54,973 nucleotides of DNA from Leptolyngbyaceae cyanobacterium (GTDB lineage Bacteria; Cyanobacteriota; Cyanobacteriia; Cyanobacteriales; Aerosakkonemataceae), in assembly GCA_036703985.1 (NCBI GenBank), contig DATNQN010000140.1, forward strand, positions 1 to 54,973. Reading direction: 5' to 3'. A program made the position numbers and the translations under genes. A model generated the notes under the pieces. That model did not search any database. It had not been told where the DNA came from and worked only from the letters and a program-made list of their open reading frames with translations. Shown one piece after another: positions 15,786 to 24,026 of this stretch. Positions within the stretch are counted from its first letter, which is position 1. The number at the start of each line of letters is the position of its first letter.

Positions 15786-17138
15786 ATGGTTGACTCAGTA
15801 AACTTTCCAACTATTATCGATCGCCAACCTCCCCAAAACATTGAGGCAGAAGAAGCTATTTTAGGCGGTATACTGATCGATCCGGAAGCAATTAGCAGAG
15901 TCATCGACTTACTAGTTACAGAAGCTTTTTCTATCGAAGCTCATAAAATTATCTATCGTGCTGCTTTATCCCTCTACAATCAAAGCAAGCCAACTGATTT
16001 AATGACGGTAGCCGTTTGGTTACAAGACCACCAACAACTCGAACAAATCGGCGGTCAAATTAAATTAGCTCAATTAGTCGATCGCACTGTTTCCGCCGTC
16101 AATATTGACAAATATGCCGAATTAGTTACCGACAAATATTTACGGCGAAAATTAATCCAAGCCGGTCATAAAATAGTCGATTTAGGTTACCAAACCGCCA
16201 CGGAATTACCAGTAGTTTTAGACCGAGCAGAACAAGAAGTTTTTAACCTTACTCAAGATAAACCAAAAGAAGGTTTAATTCCAATTGCCGAAACGCTGAT
16301 CGATACTTTTCACGATTTGCAAAGTCGGAGTGAAAGTTCGGCATTACCGGGACTTACCTGCGGTTTTTACGATTTGGATGCCATGACTAGCGGTTTCCAG
16401 CGCTCTGACTTAATCATAATTGCCGCTCGCCCATCAATGGGAAAAACCGCTTTATCAGTTGGCTTCGCTCACAATATTGCTAGTAAATATCATCTACCAG
16501 TTGCTATTTTTAGTTTAGAAATGTCTAAAGAGCAACTGGTACAGCGATTAATAGCTAACCGAGCAGAAATTGAAAGCAATCGATTGCGATCGGGAAGAAT
16601 CTCTCAAGAGGAATGGGATAAACTAAATCAGGCGATCGGTACTTTATCCGACCTACCTATTTTTATTAATGATGCTGCCAATATATCCGTTACTGAAATG
16701 CGGAGCGAAGCACGGCGTCTGCAAGCAGAACATAGCGGCGAATTGGGATTAATTTTAATTGATTACCTGCAATTAATGGAAGGCGGTAGTGACAATCGAG
16801 TACAAGAATTATCGAAAATTACCCGTAGTTTAAAAGGTTTAGCCCGCGAATTAAACACGCCTGTCATAGCCTTATCTCAGTTAAGTCGCGGAGTCGAATC
16901 TCGCACGAATAAACGCCCGATGATGTCTGATTTAAGGGAAAGTGGTTCAATTGAGCAAGACGCTGACGTAGTAATCATGCTCTATCGAGATGAATATTAC
17001 AACGAAAATACCCCAGACCGAGGTATTGCTGAAGTAATTATTACCAAACACAGAAATGGCCCTACGGGAACCGTCAAATTATTATTCGATCCTCAGTTTA
17101 CTCGCTTCCTAAATTTAGCGTCTCCCCATCGATCGTAA
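15786..17138 (+). CDS. dnaB: replicative DNA helicase DnaB
   Basis: Hexameric replicative helicase of 450 residues. The N-terminal DnaB domain (PQNIEAEEAILGGILIDPEA at about residues 15-34) is followed by the RecA-like motor with Walker A ARPSMGKTA at about 214-222, Walker B LILIDYLQLM near 325, SQLSRGVE with the conserved motif near 365 and DLRESGSIEQDADVV near 380. It unwinds DNA at the fork with DnaG. It has the length of an intein-free protein, whereas several cyanobacterial dnaB genes carry an intein. It follows rplI on the same strand. Confidence 0.97.
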   Translation: MVDSVNFPTIIDRQPPQNIEAEEAILGGILIDPEAISRVIDLLVTEAFSIEAHKIIYRAALSLYNQSKPTDLMTVAVWLQDHQQLEQIGGQIKLAQLVDRTVSAVNIDKYAELVTDKYLRRKLIQAGHKIVDLGYQTATELPVVLDRAEQEVFNLTQDKPKEGLIPIAETLIDTFHDLQSRSESSALPGLTCGFYDLDAMTSGFQRSDLIIIAARPSMGKTALSVGFAHNIASKYHLPVAIFSLEMSKEQLVQRLIANRAEIESNRLRSGRISQEEWDKLNQAIGTLSDLPIFINDAANISVTEMRSEARRLQAEHSGELGLILIDYLQLMEGGSDNRVQELSKITRSLKGLARELNTPVIALSQLSRGVESRTNKRPMMSDLRESGSIEQDADVVIMLYRDEYYNENTPDRGIAEVIITKHRNGPTGTVKLLFDPQFTRFLNLASPHRS

Positions 17139-17281
17139 TTAGAAAATTCTCGCCCGTCAGTTGTCAGCATTCAAAAGCCAGAATTGAAAGGACAGAGGAG
17201 TACTATTCAGAAATCAGAAAATGATTAATCTAAAGCCTTTTATTAATCTGTTGGCATTCCTTTACTTTATCCAGCAAAGTT

Positions 17282-17330
17282 ATTCTGAATTCTGATTCCT
17301 ACTAAATTCTGACTTCTGAATTCTGACTCC
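17282..17330. repeat. ATTCTGA-type tandem repeat
   Basis: Heptamer-like units ATTCTGA, ATTCTGA, ATTCTGA, CTTCTGA, ATTCTGA, spaced by zero to a few bases, lie between the convergent dnaB and FKBP genes. It is similar to the long tandemly repeated repetitive elements of filamentous cyanobacteria. Confidence 0.65.
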
Positions 17331-17335
17331 TTCGA

Positions 17336-17881
17336 TTAACGAATTTCCACTAATTCCACATCAAAAATCAGAGTTGCGTTAGGAGGAATTACACCGCCAG
17401 CACCGCGAGCACCATAACCTAATTCTGCGGGAATGATTAACTGACGACGACCGCCAACGTGCATCGTGCTAAGACCTTCATCCCAGCCTTTAATTACTTG
17501 GCCTATACCGAGTTTAAAAGAAAAAGGCTGATTGCGATCGCGAGAACTATCAAACTTTTTCCCATTTTCCAGCGTGCCAGTGTAATGCACCACTACAGTT
17601 TGACCCGTTTTCGGAGTCGCGCCAGTTCCCTCAACTAAATCGACATATTTTAAGCCAGAAGGGGTAGTTACCGTATCCTTTTGCGGCGTCCCTTCTTTTT
17701 CTGGATTAGACATTATGTTATCTGCAACCAATGTTTGATTAATCGTTGACCCTACAATTGTAGGTTGAGTTTGAGTTAGCTCAGATGCGATCGCATCTTT
17801 TTGCGGACTGATAATTTGAGCAAACACCACAATCAACCCACAGACTAGGGTAATCCCCAAGCTGATAATAATCGCCTTCAC
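17336..17881 (-). CDS. FKBP-type peptidyl-prolyl cis-trans isomerase, membrane-anchored
   Basis: A 181-residue protein. An N-terminal hydrophobic segment (IIISLGITLVCGLIVVFAQII) acts as signal or anchor, a linker of about 50 residues follows, and a complete FKBP domain covers about residues 75-181. FKBP hallmarks are VVVHYTGTLENGKKFDSS, FKLGIGQVIKGWDEGL and ELGYGARGAGGVIPPNATL. It would isomerise proline bonds of folding proteins in the periplasm or thylakoid lumen. The start is GTG at 17881 with AGAGG eight bases upstream. It is convergent with dnaB. Confidence 0.92.
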   Translation of the reverse strand: MKAIIISLGITLVCGLIVVFAQIISPQKDAIASELTQTQPTIVGSTINQTLVADNIMSNPEKEGTPQKDTVTTPSGLKYVDLVEGTGATPKTGQTVVVHYTGTLENGKKFDSSRDRNQPFSFKLGIGQVIKGWDEGLSTMHVGGRRQLIIPAELGYGARGAGGVIPPNATLIFDVELVEIR

Positions 17882-17934
17882 AATTCAGACCTCTATAGAG
17901 CAAATACCTCAGATCTCAAATCCTAACAGCTTTT

Positions 17935-18258
17935 TTAACGCCAAAGCTTATTTTCTAAATCCCGCACCTGACGTTCCAAGCGATCGATCCTTCCCCGCAA
18001 CTCATCCACCTCAGACTGACGCGCCACCCCCAAATCCTGCATCATATTACGCATCTGTCGTTGCATCTGCGCTTCCCAATTACCTTGATCGCTCTTCAAC
18101 TGATTCATCAAATCATCTACCAACCCCTTCGCTTGCTCTGGGTTGATTTTGCCCTCCTTTACCCATTCATCGCTGACTTCCCGAATTTTTTCCGCCACCA
18201 GAGATGTCGTACCGACACCAAGCATCAATAGCTGTTTCATCCAGTTGTTGCTGTCCAT
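17935..18258 (-). CDS. phasin-like coiled-coil protein
   Basis: A 107-residue, highly charged helical protein. The N-terminal hydrophobic patch (MKQLLMLGVGTTSLVAEKI) and the C-terminal heptad segment (ELRGRIDRLERQVRDLENKL) resemble the phasin or polyhydroxyalkanoate-granule-associated family found in many bacteria, and similar cyanobacterial proteins; function is not certain. I chose the ATG at 18258 because GGAAGG sits just upstream; a GTG four codons earlier would place that site inside the gene. It lies 53 bp from the FKBP gene on the same strand and may be co-transcribed. Confidence 0.7.
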   Translation of the reverse strand: MDSNNWMKQLLMLGVGTTSLVAEKIREVSDEWVKEGKINPEQAKGLVDDLMNQLKSDQGNWEAQMQRQMRNMMQDLGVARQSEVDELRGRIDRLERQVRDLENKLWR

Positions 18259-18385
18259 GCTGCCTTCCACTCACTTGCTTAAAAATGGGCAACTAAAACT
18301 ATGCTGGGATCTCGACGTTCCTGCATACAGTACCATTTTACGAACTACACCACTTACCTGAAGGTGAGGATAATACCTCCTGAAA

Positions 18386-18470
18386 GATGGGGGGATGGGG
18401 AGATGGGGGGATGGGGAGAATTAAGTTATTCATTTAATTCTTATACTTCATACTTCATCCTTTACCCTTC
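18386..18470. repeat. GATGGGG and CTTCATA short repeats
   Basis: GATGGGG-type units run from 18386 to 18419, followed at about 18443-18470 by CTTCATACTTCATCC. Both repeat types recur elsewhere in the window between genes. Confidence 0.65.
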
Positions 18471-18511
18471 GATCAATTTTTGTTTGCCAGAAATTTGATG
18501 GAGATTCGCTA

Positions 18512-18817
18512 ATGGTGATCGAGTGGCTCAAATTTAAAGTAGATCCCGAACGACGGGAAGAATTTATTCAGAAGGATGCCCAAATTTGGACACCATTGAT
18601 AGCCAACAGTGCTGGTTTTATCAGTAAAGAAGTTTGGATCGATCCTCACGATGCTAGCCAAGTGGTAGTAGTAATTCGCTGGGAATCTCGCGAACAGTGG
18701 TATAGCTTTCCCAAAGACTTACTAGATAAAACAGAAGCGGAATTTGCTTTGGCAATGGGAAACTCATATCAGATGATAGAGTCAGGGGAGTACCAGGTTA
18801 GAAAATTTCCTCATTAG
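18512..18817 (+). CDS. TIGR03792-type ABM-domain protein
   Basis: A 101-residue protein of the antibiotic-biosynthesis-monooxygenase-like (dimeric alpha/beta barrel) fold. VIEWLKFKVDPERREEFIQK opens a strand-helix unit and VVVVIRWESREQWYSF gives a later strand. It matches my memory of the cyanobacterial TIGR03792 family, whose function is unknown. ABM-fold proteins can be small oxygenases or only structural. The ATG has GGAG eight bases upstream. It stands alone, flanked on both sides by short tandem repeats. Confidence 0.75.
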   Translation: MVIEWLKFKVDPERREEFIQKDAQIWTPLIANSAGFISKEVWIDPHDASQVVVVIRWESREQWYSFPKDLLDKTEAEFALAMGNSYQMIESGEYQVRKFPH

Positions 18818-18824
18818 GGAACAG

Positions 18825-18930
18825 AGATGGGGGGATGGGGAGGTGGTGGAGAATTCAAAATTCAAAATTCAAAATTCAAAATTAAATTCTTTTTACTTCA
18901 TCCTTCACACTTCATCCTTCATCCTTCACT
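18825..18930. repeat. compound short repeats: GATGGGG, ATTCAAA and CTTCATCC
   Basis: Three repeat types follow each other: GATGGGG units at 18825-18845, ATTCAAA units at 18852-18882, and CTTCATCC/CTTCACAC units at 18895-18930 that run up to the next start codon. Such compound arrays are typical intergenic repeats of filamentous cyanobacteria. Confidence 0.75.
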
Positions 18931-19284
18931 ATGGCTAATTGTCCTCGTTGTCACCAACCAGTCAAAACCGACGCAGTAACTTGTCCCCACTGCCGATTAA
19001 CGCTGAAAGCTTTTGGTCACCCCGGTATTCCCTTGCATCGATCGACAGGGGAAGACTATTTATGTGATAGCTGCGCTTATCATGATGACGATACCTGTAC
19101 CTTGCCCAAACGACCTTTGGCGAGGGAATGTACTCTTTACTACGATCGCTCTCAGCCACCTGAACCGCCAAAAGAGCAGCCTGACTTAGGTCAATGCCTG
19201 CGTTTTTGGTTAGAGCGCAACCAGACTTGGCTGTTGTTATTCAGTTTATTATTCATCAGTTTTTTACTTACCTTACGGCGGTAG
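18931..19284 (+). CDS. zinc-ribbon protein with C-terminal membrane anchor
   Basis: A 117-residue protein. A double CxxC zinc ribbon is at the N-terminus (CPRCHQP at residues 4-10, CPHCRL at about 18-23), a second cysteine cluster CDSCAYHDDDTC lies at about 45-56, and a C-terminal hydrophobic helix (WLLLFSLLFISFLLTL) anchors it in a membrane. The cysteines suggest zinc binding; partner and role are unknown. Its last 17 bases overlap the 3' end of the convergent nblS gene. A repeat array ends directly at its start codon, and no ribosome-binding site is visible. Confidence 0.75.
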   Translation: MANCPRCHQPVKTDAVTCPHCRLTLKAFGHPGIPLHRSTGEDYLCDSCAYHDDDTCTLPKRPLARECTLYYDRSQPPEPPKEQPDLGQCLRFWLERNQTWLLLFSLLFISFLLTLRR

Positions 19285-21262
19285 TCGAACTGTTTTGCGG
19301 TTCCGAGGAATTCTCCAGTAAGGGAGGGGTATTTGGTTGGAAAACCGCTAAGTCAAACCAAAAAGTCGTACCAACCCCGATTTCGCTGATCAAGTGGATT
19401 TTGGTTTGATGTTTTTCGATGATATTGCGGACGATCGAAAGTCCTAAACCCGTGCCTTCGAGGGTGTGGACGCGGTTTTCAACGCGGAAAAAGCGATCGA
19501 AAATCGCTTCTTGATCTTCCGGTGCAATTCCAATTCCCGTGTCGGAAACTTCAATTCGTACCACTTGAGATTGGGGATTGGACATTTTTTGTTTCCATTC
19601 CTCGATCTCTAAATGATGCTCTGCTTCCAACAGATAAGCGCGAATCGCCACCCTGCCACCAGATTCGGTAAATTTAAGAGCGTTGCCCACCAAATTGGCA
19701 AACACTTGCAGCAACAAATCGTAGTGAGCTAACACTGGTGGCAAATCCGGCTGAATTTCCTGAATTAGCTCAATGCCTTTATCGCGAGCGTTTAACTGAT
19801 AAGTTCGCAGGGTTTGCTCGATCGGTACGGCAATATCTACCCCATCGAAATGATAGATCCGACAGGAAGATTCCAAACGAGATAAATCCAGTACATCGTT
19901 CACCAAACGGGTGAGGCGGTCTGTTTCGTTGTTGGCAGTTTCTAAGAATTCCTGCCTTTGTTGTTCGGTTAAATCTTCCCCGTACTCGTGCAACGTTTCG
20001 ATAAAAGATTTGATATTAAACAAAGGTGTTCTTAATTCGTGAGAAACGTTGCTGATAAAATTGCTTTTCGCTTCGTTGAGTTCTACTTCGCGGGTGATAT
20101 CTTGCACCGTGATGGCGATTCCCTTGATGCTTTCCCGATATTGGTCGAGAACGGTAGTCAGGAGAATGCGAACGGTGCGACTGGTGGGTTTATCTAGGGT
20201 AATCCGAAATTCGGCTCCTTCCTTATAGCCCGTACCTGCGGCCATTTTATATAAAGGTCGAGTCAGTTCGATCGATACCGGAGGTGGTAAATAATGCAAG
20301 AAATTAGCACCGACAATCTCTGCACCTTCCCAACCAAAAATTCGCCGTGCCGTGGGATTAACTAAAATGACTTGTAAATTCGTATCGAGCAGAATGGCTC
20401 CGTCGGCAATCGTAGAAACTAAAGTTTCTAGCTTGGCTTTTTCTGCGGTCAGTTCTTCAATATTTTGTTCTTCGTAACGCTCCAACCGCTCGGCCATTTC
20501 GTTAAAACTAAAGATTAATTCCCCCAGTTCTCCCCCTTGCGGTAAATCGATTCGTTGCTTGAAGTTCCCGGCAGCGATGTTTTTCACGCCAACTAGCAAT
20601 TCTTTGATCGGTTTGGTGATGGTGAGAGCGTTAATTACCGCACCGAGAATTACCATTACCCAGATCGAAACGAAAACCGCGATCGTGACATCCCGCGTCA
20701 AATTAGAGGAGGTGACGACGGTGGGATTGGGATTAATGCCAATGGCTAAAACACCTAAATATTTTCCTTCGTGAACTAGCGGTACGAATACGTCAGTTAC
20801 TACTCCATCGGGAGTCATGTGCTGGCGCACCATCGTTAACTCGGGATTCTCACTGTAATCCGGTGGCAGTTGCATCCGCCGTTCGATGGTGAGTGAGTTT
20901 TGTACCTCTGATTCCCAAAAAGGAATCCCGAAAAAGATTTTGCCAGACCGATCGGCATACAGCATATAGCGCACGCTGGAAGTGCTGGCATAGAAGCGTT
21001 CGGAATATTGGGCCACTTCAGTTAGGTCGTTTTCGGCCACCATAGGAGCTACATTGGCGGCTAGTAATAGCCCCAGGTCGCGACCGAAGCGGGTATCGTT
21101 GAGATGGGCATCTTGCTGGATCGTATTTACGGCCCAAAAGGTAAGACCGCTCATCAGTAAGGAAACAATTAACGTAGCCGCTGCCATCAGTCGCGTCTGG
21201 AGGGTAAACTCCGACCACCAATGGGCGATAACTTCTCGGATCGTTTTTAGGAGAGCCAGCAT
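19268..21262 (-). CDS. nblS: sensor histidine kinase NblS (Hik33/DspA type)
   Basis: Membrane histidine kinase of 664 residues, typical for NblS. TM1 at about residues 25-45, a periplasmic sensor domain, TM2 at about 190-212, HAMP to about 262, PAS domain (AILLDTNLQVILVNPTARRIFG) at about 285-390, HisKA with phospho-acceptor His408 in SHELRTPL, and HATPase with N527, DTGIGIAP at 574-581 and GTGLGLS at 603-609. In cyanobacteria NblS/Hik33 senses light, cold, osmotic and nutrient stress and controls phycobilisome turnover through NblR/RpaB partners, which are not in this window. Its 3' end overlaps a convergent gene by 17 bp. Confidence 0.93.
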   Translation of the reverse strand: MLALLKTIREVIAHWWSEFTLQTRLMAAATLIVSLLMSGLTFWAVNTIQQDAHLNDTRFGRDLGLLLAANVAPMVAENDLTEVAQYSERFYASTSSVRYMLYADRSGKIFFGIPFWESEVQNSLTIERRMQLPPDYSENPELTMVRQHMTPDGVVTDVFVPLVHEGKYLGVLAIGINPNPTVVTSSNLTRDVTIAVFVSIWVMVILGAVINALTITKPIKELLVGVKNIAAGNFKQRIDLPQGGELGELIFSFNEMAERLERYEEQNIEELTAEKAKLETLVSTIADGAILLDTNLQVILVNPTARRIFGWEGAEIVGANFLHYLPPPVSIELTRPLYKMAAGTGYKEGAEFRITLDKPTSRTVRILLTTVLDQYRESIKGIAITVQDITREVELNEAKSNFISNVSHELRTPLFNIKSFIETLHEYGEDLTEQQRQEFLETANNETDRLTRLVNDVLDLSRLESSCRIYHFDGVDIAVPIEQTLRTYQLNARDKGIELIQEIQPDLPPVLAHYDLLLQVFANLVGNALKFTESGGRVAIRAYLLEAEHHLEIEEWKQKMSNPQSQVVRIEVSDTGIGIAPEDQEAIFDRFFRVENRVHTLEGTGLGLSIVRNIIEKHQTKIHLISEIGVGTTFWFDLAVFQPNTPPLLENSSEPQNSSTTAVR

Positions 21263-21268
21263 CTGCGG

Positions 21269-21402
21269 AAGGAGAAAGGCTAAAGGAGGAAGGATGAAGG
21301 CTAAAGGATGAAGTATAAAGGATAAAAGATGAAAGCTAAAAGATCTTACACTTCAACACTTCATACTTCATACTTCATACTTCATCCTTCATACTTCATA
21401 CT
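21269..21402. repeat. inverted pair of GGATGAAG / CTTCATAC octamer arrays
   Basis: The 140-bp gap between purD and nblS is almost all repeat. GGATGAAGGCTAAA-type units fill 21269-21330 and CTTCATAC/CTTCATCC units fill about 21348-21401. The halves are near complements, so the transcript from purD into nblS could fold into a long hairpin. Confidence 0.75.
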
Positions 21403-22698
21403 TTAAACCCGTTGCGAGTTGCCGATCGCTTTTTTACCGATATCCTTCCGATGGTAGGCTCCCTCAAATTGGATTTTATCTACGGCGGTGTAGGCATTGG
21501 CGATCGCACCTGGGAAATTTTCGCCGATCGCTGTGACGCCCAATACTCTACCACCATCGGTAATTGGGGATGGGGAATCCTCTCCCGTTGCCTTGTTTAA
21601 TTTAGTGCCGGCATGGAACACTGTCGCGCCTGTTTTCTCCGCTTCCGTAATGCCAGTAATTTCTTTTCCTTTAGGATAATCTCCCGGATAACCGCCGGAA
21701 GCTACCACCACGCACACGCAAACTCCCGATTTCCAACGAATTGGTGGCATTTCGGCCAATCGCTGTTGGCTACAAGCTAGCATCAACTCTTCCAGAGGAG
21801 TTTCTAAAAGTGGCAAAATCGCTTGCGTTTCCGGATCGCCAAACCGACAATTAAATTCCAGTACTTTGATGTCCCCGGTGGGCGATACCATCAATCCCGC
21901 GTAGAGAACGCCTCGGTAGTCGATGCCGCGTTTTTGTAAAGTCGCGATCGTCGGTTGCAATACTTCCCGCTCTACTCGTTCTAGCATCGCTCGATCGCAA
22001 AGCGGTGCGGGACTGTAAGCACCCATTCCCCCCGTATTTGGCCCTGTATCCCCATCCCCGATTCGTTTATGATCTTGAGCGGGTAGCAAAGGCCGCACCG
22101 TCAAACCATCTGTCAGTGCTAACAAGGAAACTTCCTCACCGATCAAACATTCTTCGATCACCACTTTGCCAAAGCCACCTTGAAAAACTTCCCTCAAAGC
22201 CGACAAAGCTTCCTCGACAGTTTGCGCTACCGTCACCCCCTTCCCAGCCGCCAAGCCATCCGCTTTCACGACGATGGGTGCGCCTTCCCTCTCCACGTAA
22301 GCTTTCGCCGCTGCTTCCTCTGTAAAAACCCCAGACTTCGCCGTCGGGATACCAGCTTCTTCCATCAAAGCTTTTGCCCATGCCTTGCTTGCTTCTATTT
22401 CCGCCCCGGCTTTCGTCGGGCCAAAAACAGGGATGTTCCGCGCTTGCAAGTAGTCGGCAATCCCCAAAGATAAGGGCAATTCCGGCCCTACCGCTACCAA
22501 AGAAATCTCATTTTGCTGCACAAAGTTGGCGATTGCATCAAAATCATCTACCGTGAGAGGTAGATTCTGGCAGCGATCCATCAGCGCCGTGCCGCCATTA
22601 CCGGGGATGCAGAACACCTGTTCGACTGATGGAGATTGCAGGAGTTTCCATGCGATCGCGTGTTCCCTTCCCCCATTGCCAACAACTACAATTTTCAC
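21403..22698 (-). CDS. purD: phosphoribosylamine--glycine ligase
   Basis: ATP-grasp enzyme of 431 residues, full GARS length. The N-terminal VVGNGGREHAIAWKLLQS (residues about 4-21), the FGPTKAGAEIEASK region near 95, the GPNTGGMGAYSPAP signature near 230 and VLEFNCRFGDPETQ near 279 are all present. It joins phosphoribosylamine and glycine to make GAR in purine synthesis. The start is GTG at 22698 with GAGGA five bases upstream. It lies 140 bp upstream of nblS on the same strand, separated by repeats, so linked expression is uncertain. Confidence 0.95.
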   Translation of the reverse strand: MKIVVVGNGGREHAIAWKLLQSPSVEQVFCIPGNGGTALMDRCQNLPLTVDDFDAIANFVQQNEISLVAVGPELPLSLGIADYLQARNIPVFGPTKAGAEIEASKAWAKALMEEAGIPTAKSGVFTEEAAAKAYVEREGAPIVVKADGLAAGKGVTVAQTVEEALSALREVFQGGFGKVVIEECLIGEEVSLLALTDGLTVRPLLPAQDHKRIGDGDTGPNTGGMGAYSPAPLCDRAMLERVEREVLQPTIATLQKRGIDYRGVLYAGLMVSPTGDIKVLEFNCRFGDPETQAILPLLETPLEELMLACSQQRLAEMPPIRWKSGVCVCVVVASGGYPGDYPKGKEITGITEAEKTGATVFHAGTKLNKATGEDSPSPITDGGRVLGVTAIGENFPGAIANAYTAVDKIQFEGAYHRKDIGKKAIGNSQRV

Positions 22699-22855
22699 AT
22701 TATCCTCGCTAATCTATACCCAATCTTTAAAGATATGATGAAATAATTTCAGATGGTAGATTTTCACTTTCAAATTGTAAATTTCAAATAAACTTTGCAG
22801 TTTGAAATTTTTATTCCTTGTCATTTACCTATCAACACAAAAATATAGGAAATTT

Positions 22856-23809
22856 ATGACTACAAGTATCGTTACGGGAGTAGCGGGTTTTATCGGTTCT
22901 CACCTAGCAGAAACCTTATTAAATCGAGAAGAGAAAGTAATTGGTATCGATCATTTTAATGATTACTACGATCCTAGTTTGAAGCGCCAAAACATTTCTA
23001 GCTTTGCAAATCACCCAAATTTTAAATTAATCGAGCAGGATATCCAATCCGTCGATTGGCCAACATTATTATCGGAAGTAGAAGTAGTTTATCACCAAGC
23101 CGCACAAGCAGGAGTTCGTGCTAGTTGGGGTGAAGGTTTTCGCGCTTACACGGAACGCAATATCAACGCCACCCAAATTTTACTAGAAGCAGCCAAAGAT
23201 GCGAAACACCTGCGTCGATTAGTTTATGCTTCCACTTCTTCCGTTTACGGTAATGCAGAAACCCTACCCACCGCTGAAACGATTTGTCCGCAACCAGTTT
23301 CTCCTTATGGCATTACCAAACTAGCAGCCGAAAGACTTTGCATACTCTATAACCAAAATTTTGGCGTACCTTTTACTTCCTTACGTTATTTTACTGTTTA
23401 CGGCCCTCGCCAACGCCCGGATATGGCTTTTCATAAATTTTACAGAGATATTTTACTCGATCGAGCCATCCCCATTTACGGCGACGGACAACAAACCAGA
23501 GATTTCACCTTTGTTAGCGACGCAGTAGCAGCTAATTTAGCAGCCGCTACCGTACCGGAAGCCGTCGGAGAAATTTTCAATATTGGTGGCGGTAGTCGCG
23601 TAGTTTTGTCGGAAGTACTAGACACGATGGAAAAAATCGTCGGGCGTCCCATTCGCAAAAATTACGTGGAAAAAGCAATGGGAGATGCGCGTCATACCGG
23701 CGCAGATGTATCAAAAGCCAATAAAATTCTCGGTTATCAACCCCAAGTTAGCTTAACCGAAGGCTTACAACAAGAATGGGAATGGGTAAAGAATTTGTAC
23801 GCTGATTAA
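22856..23809 (+). CDS. NAD-dependent sugar-nucleotide epimerase (UDP-glucuronate 4-epimerase-like)
   Basis: Extended short-chain dehydrogenase of 317 residues. GVAGFIGSHLAE at about residues 8-19 binds NAD, STSSVYGNAETLP near 121 holds the catalytic serine/threonine, and YGITK near 150 is the catalytic tyrosine-lysine pair. The IDHFNDYYDPSLKRQN stretch resembles UDP-glucuronate 4-epimerases of the CapI type. The exact sugar is not proven. The start at 22856 has AGGA five bases upstream; an earlier in-frame ATG at 22802 would add 18 hydrophobic residues ahead of the Rossmann fold and is less likely. Distant partner of the polysaccharide genes. Confidence 0.85.
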   Translation: MTTSIVTGVAGFIGSHLAETLLNREEKVIGIDHFNDYYDPSLKRQNISSFANHPNFKLIEQDIQSVDWPTLLSEVEVVYHQAAQAGVRASWGEGFRAYTERNINATQILLEAAKDAKHLRRLVYASTSSVYGNAETLPTAETICPQPVSPYGITKLAAERLCILYNQNFGVPFTSLRYFTVYGPRQRPDMAFHKFYRDILLDRAIPIYGDGQQTRDFTFVSDAVAANLAAATVPEAVGEIFNIGGGSRVVLSEVLDTMEKIVGRPIRKNYVEKAMGDARHTGADVSKANKILGYQPQVSLTEGLQQEWEWVKNLYAD

Positions 23810-23829
23810 TTCAGAATTTAGAATTGTAG

Positions 23830-23856
23830 GGTGCGTTAGCGCCAGCGTAACGCACC
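23830..23856. repeat. GGTGCGTTA hairpin, copy A
   Basis: GGTGCGTTA at 23830-23838 and TAACGCACC at 23848-23856 form a hairpin with loop GCGCCAGCG. A related hairpin is at 28104-28131. This is a common cyanobacterial intergenic hairpin sequence. Confidence 0.7.
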
Positions 23857-23918
23857 GTGAACTCTGATTAGTTAAAAATTTACAATTTATCTTGAGGTAA
23901 TCCCAAGCTGTTTTTCAC

Positions 23919-24010
23919 CACAGATATCCACAGATGCACACAGATGAACACAGATGTAATTCGATATTTCTCATCTTGTATCTGCGTTTATCTGCATTCA
24001 TCTGCGGTTT
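23919..24010. repeat. CACAGATG repeats in inverted arrangement
   Basis: CACAGAT units spaced by a few bases at 23919-23957 are followed by the complementary ATCTGCG/ATCTGCATTC series at 23979-24010. They could form an imperfect hairpin near the 3' end of the photolyase gene. Confidence 0.65.
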
Positions 24011-24026
24011 AAATTAAATCTGGTAT

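Noticed and set aside
15786-17138. Intein in dnaB
   Set aside because: The protein is 450 residues with uninterrupted helicase motifs.
21269-21402. Repeat array as possible CRISPR
   Set aside because: Short octamers without spacers, no cas genes nearby.
22136-22556. Several frames on both strands inside purD
   Set aside because: They are shadows of the purD coding sequence with no independent support.
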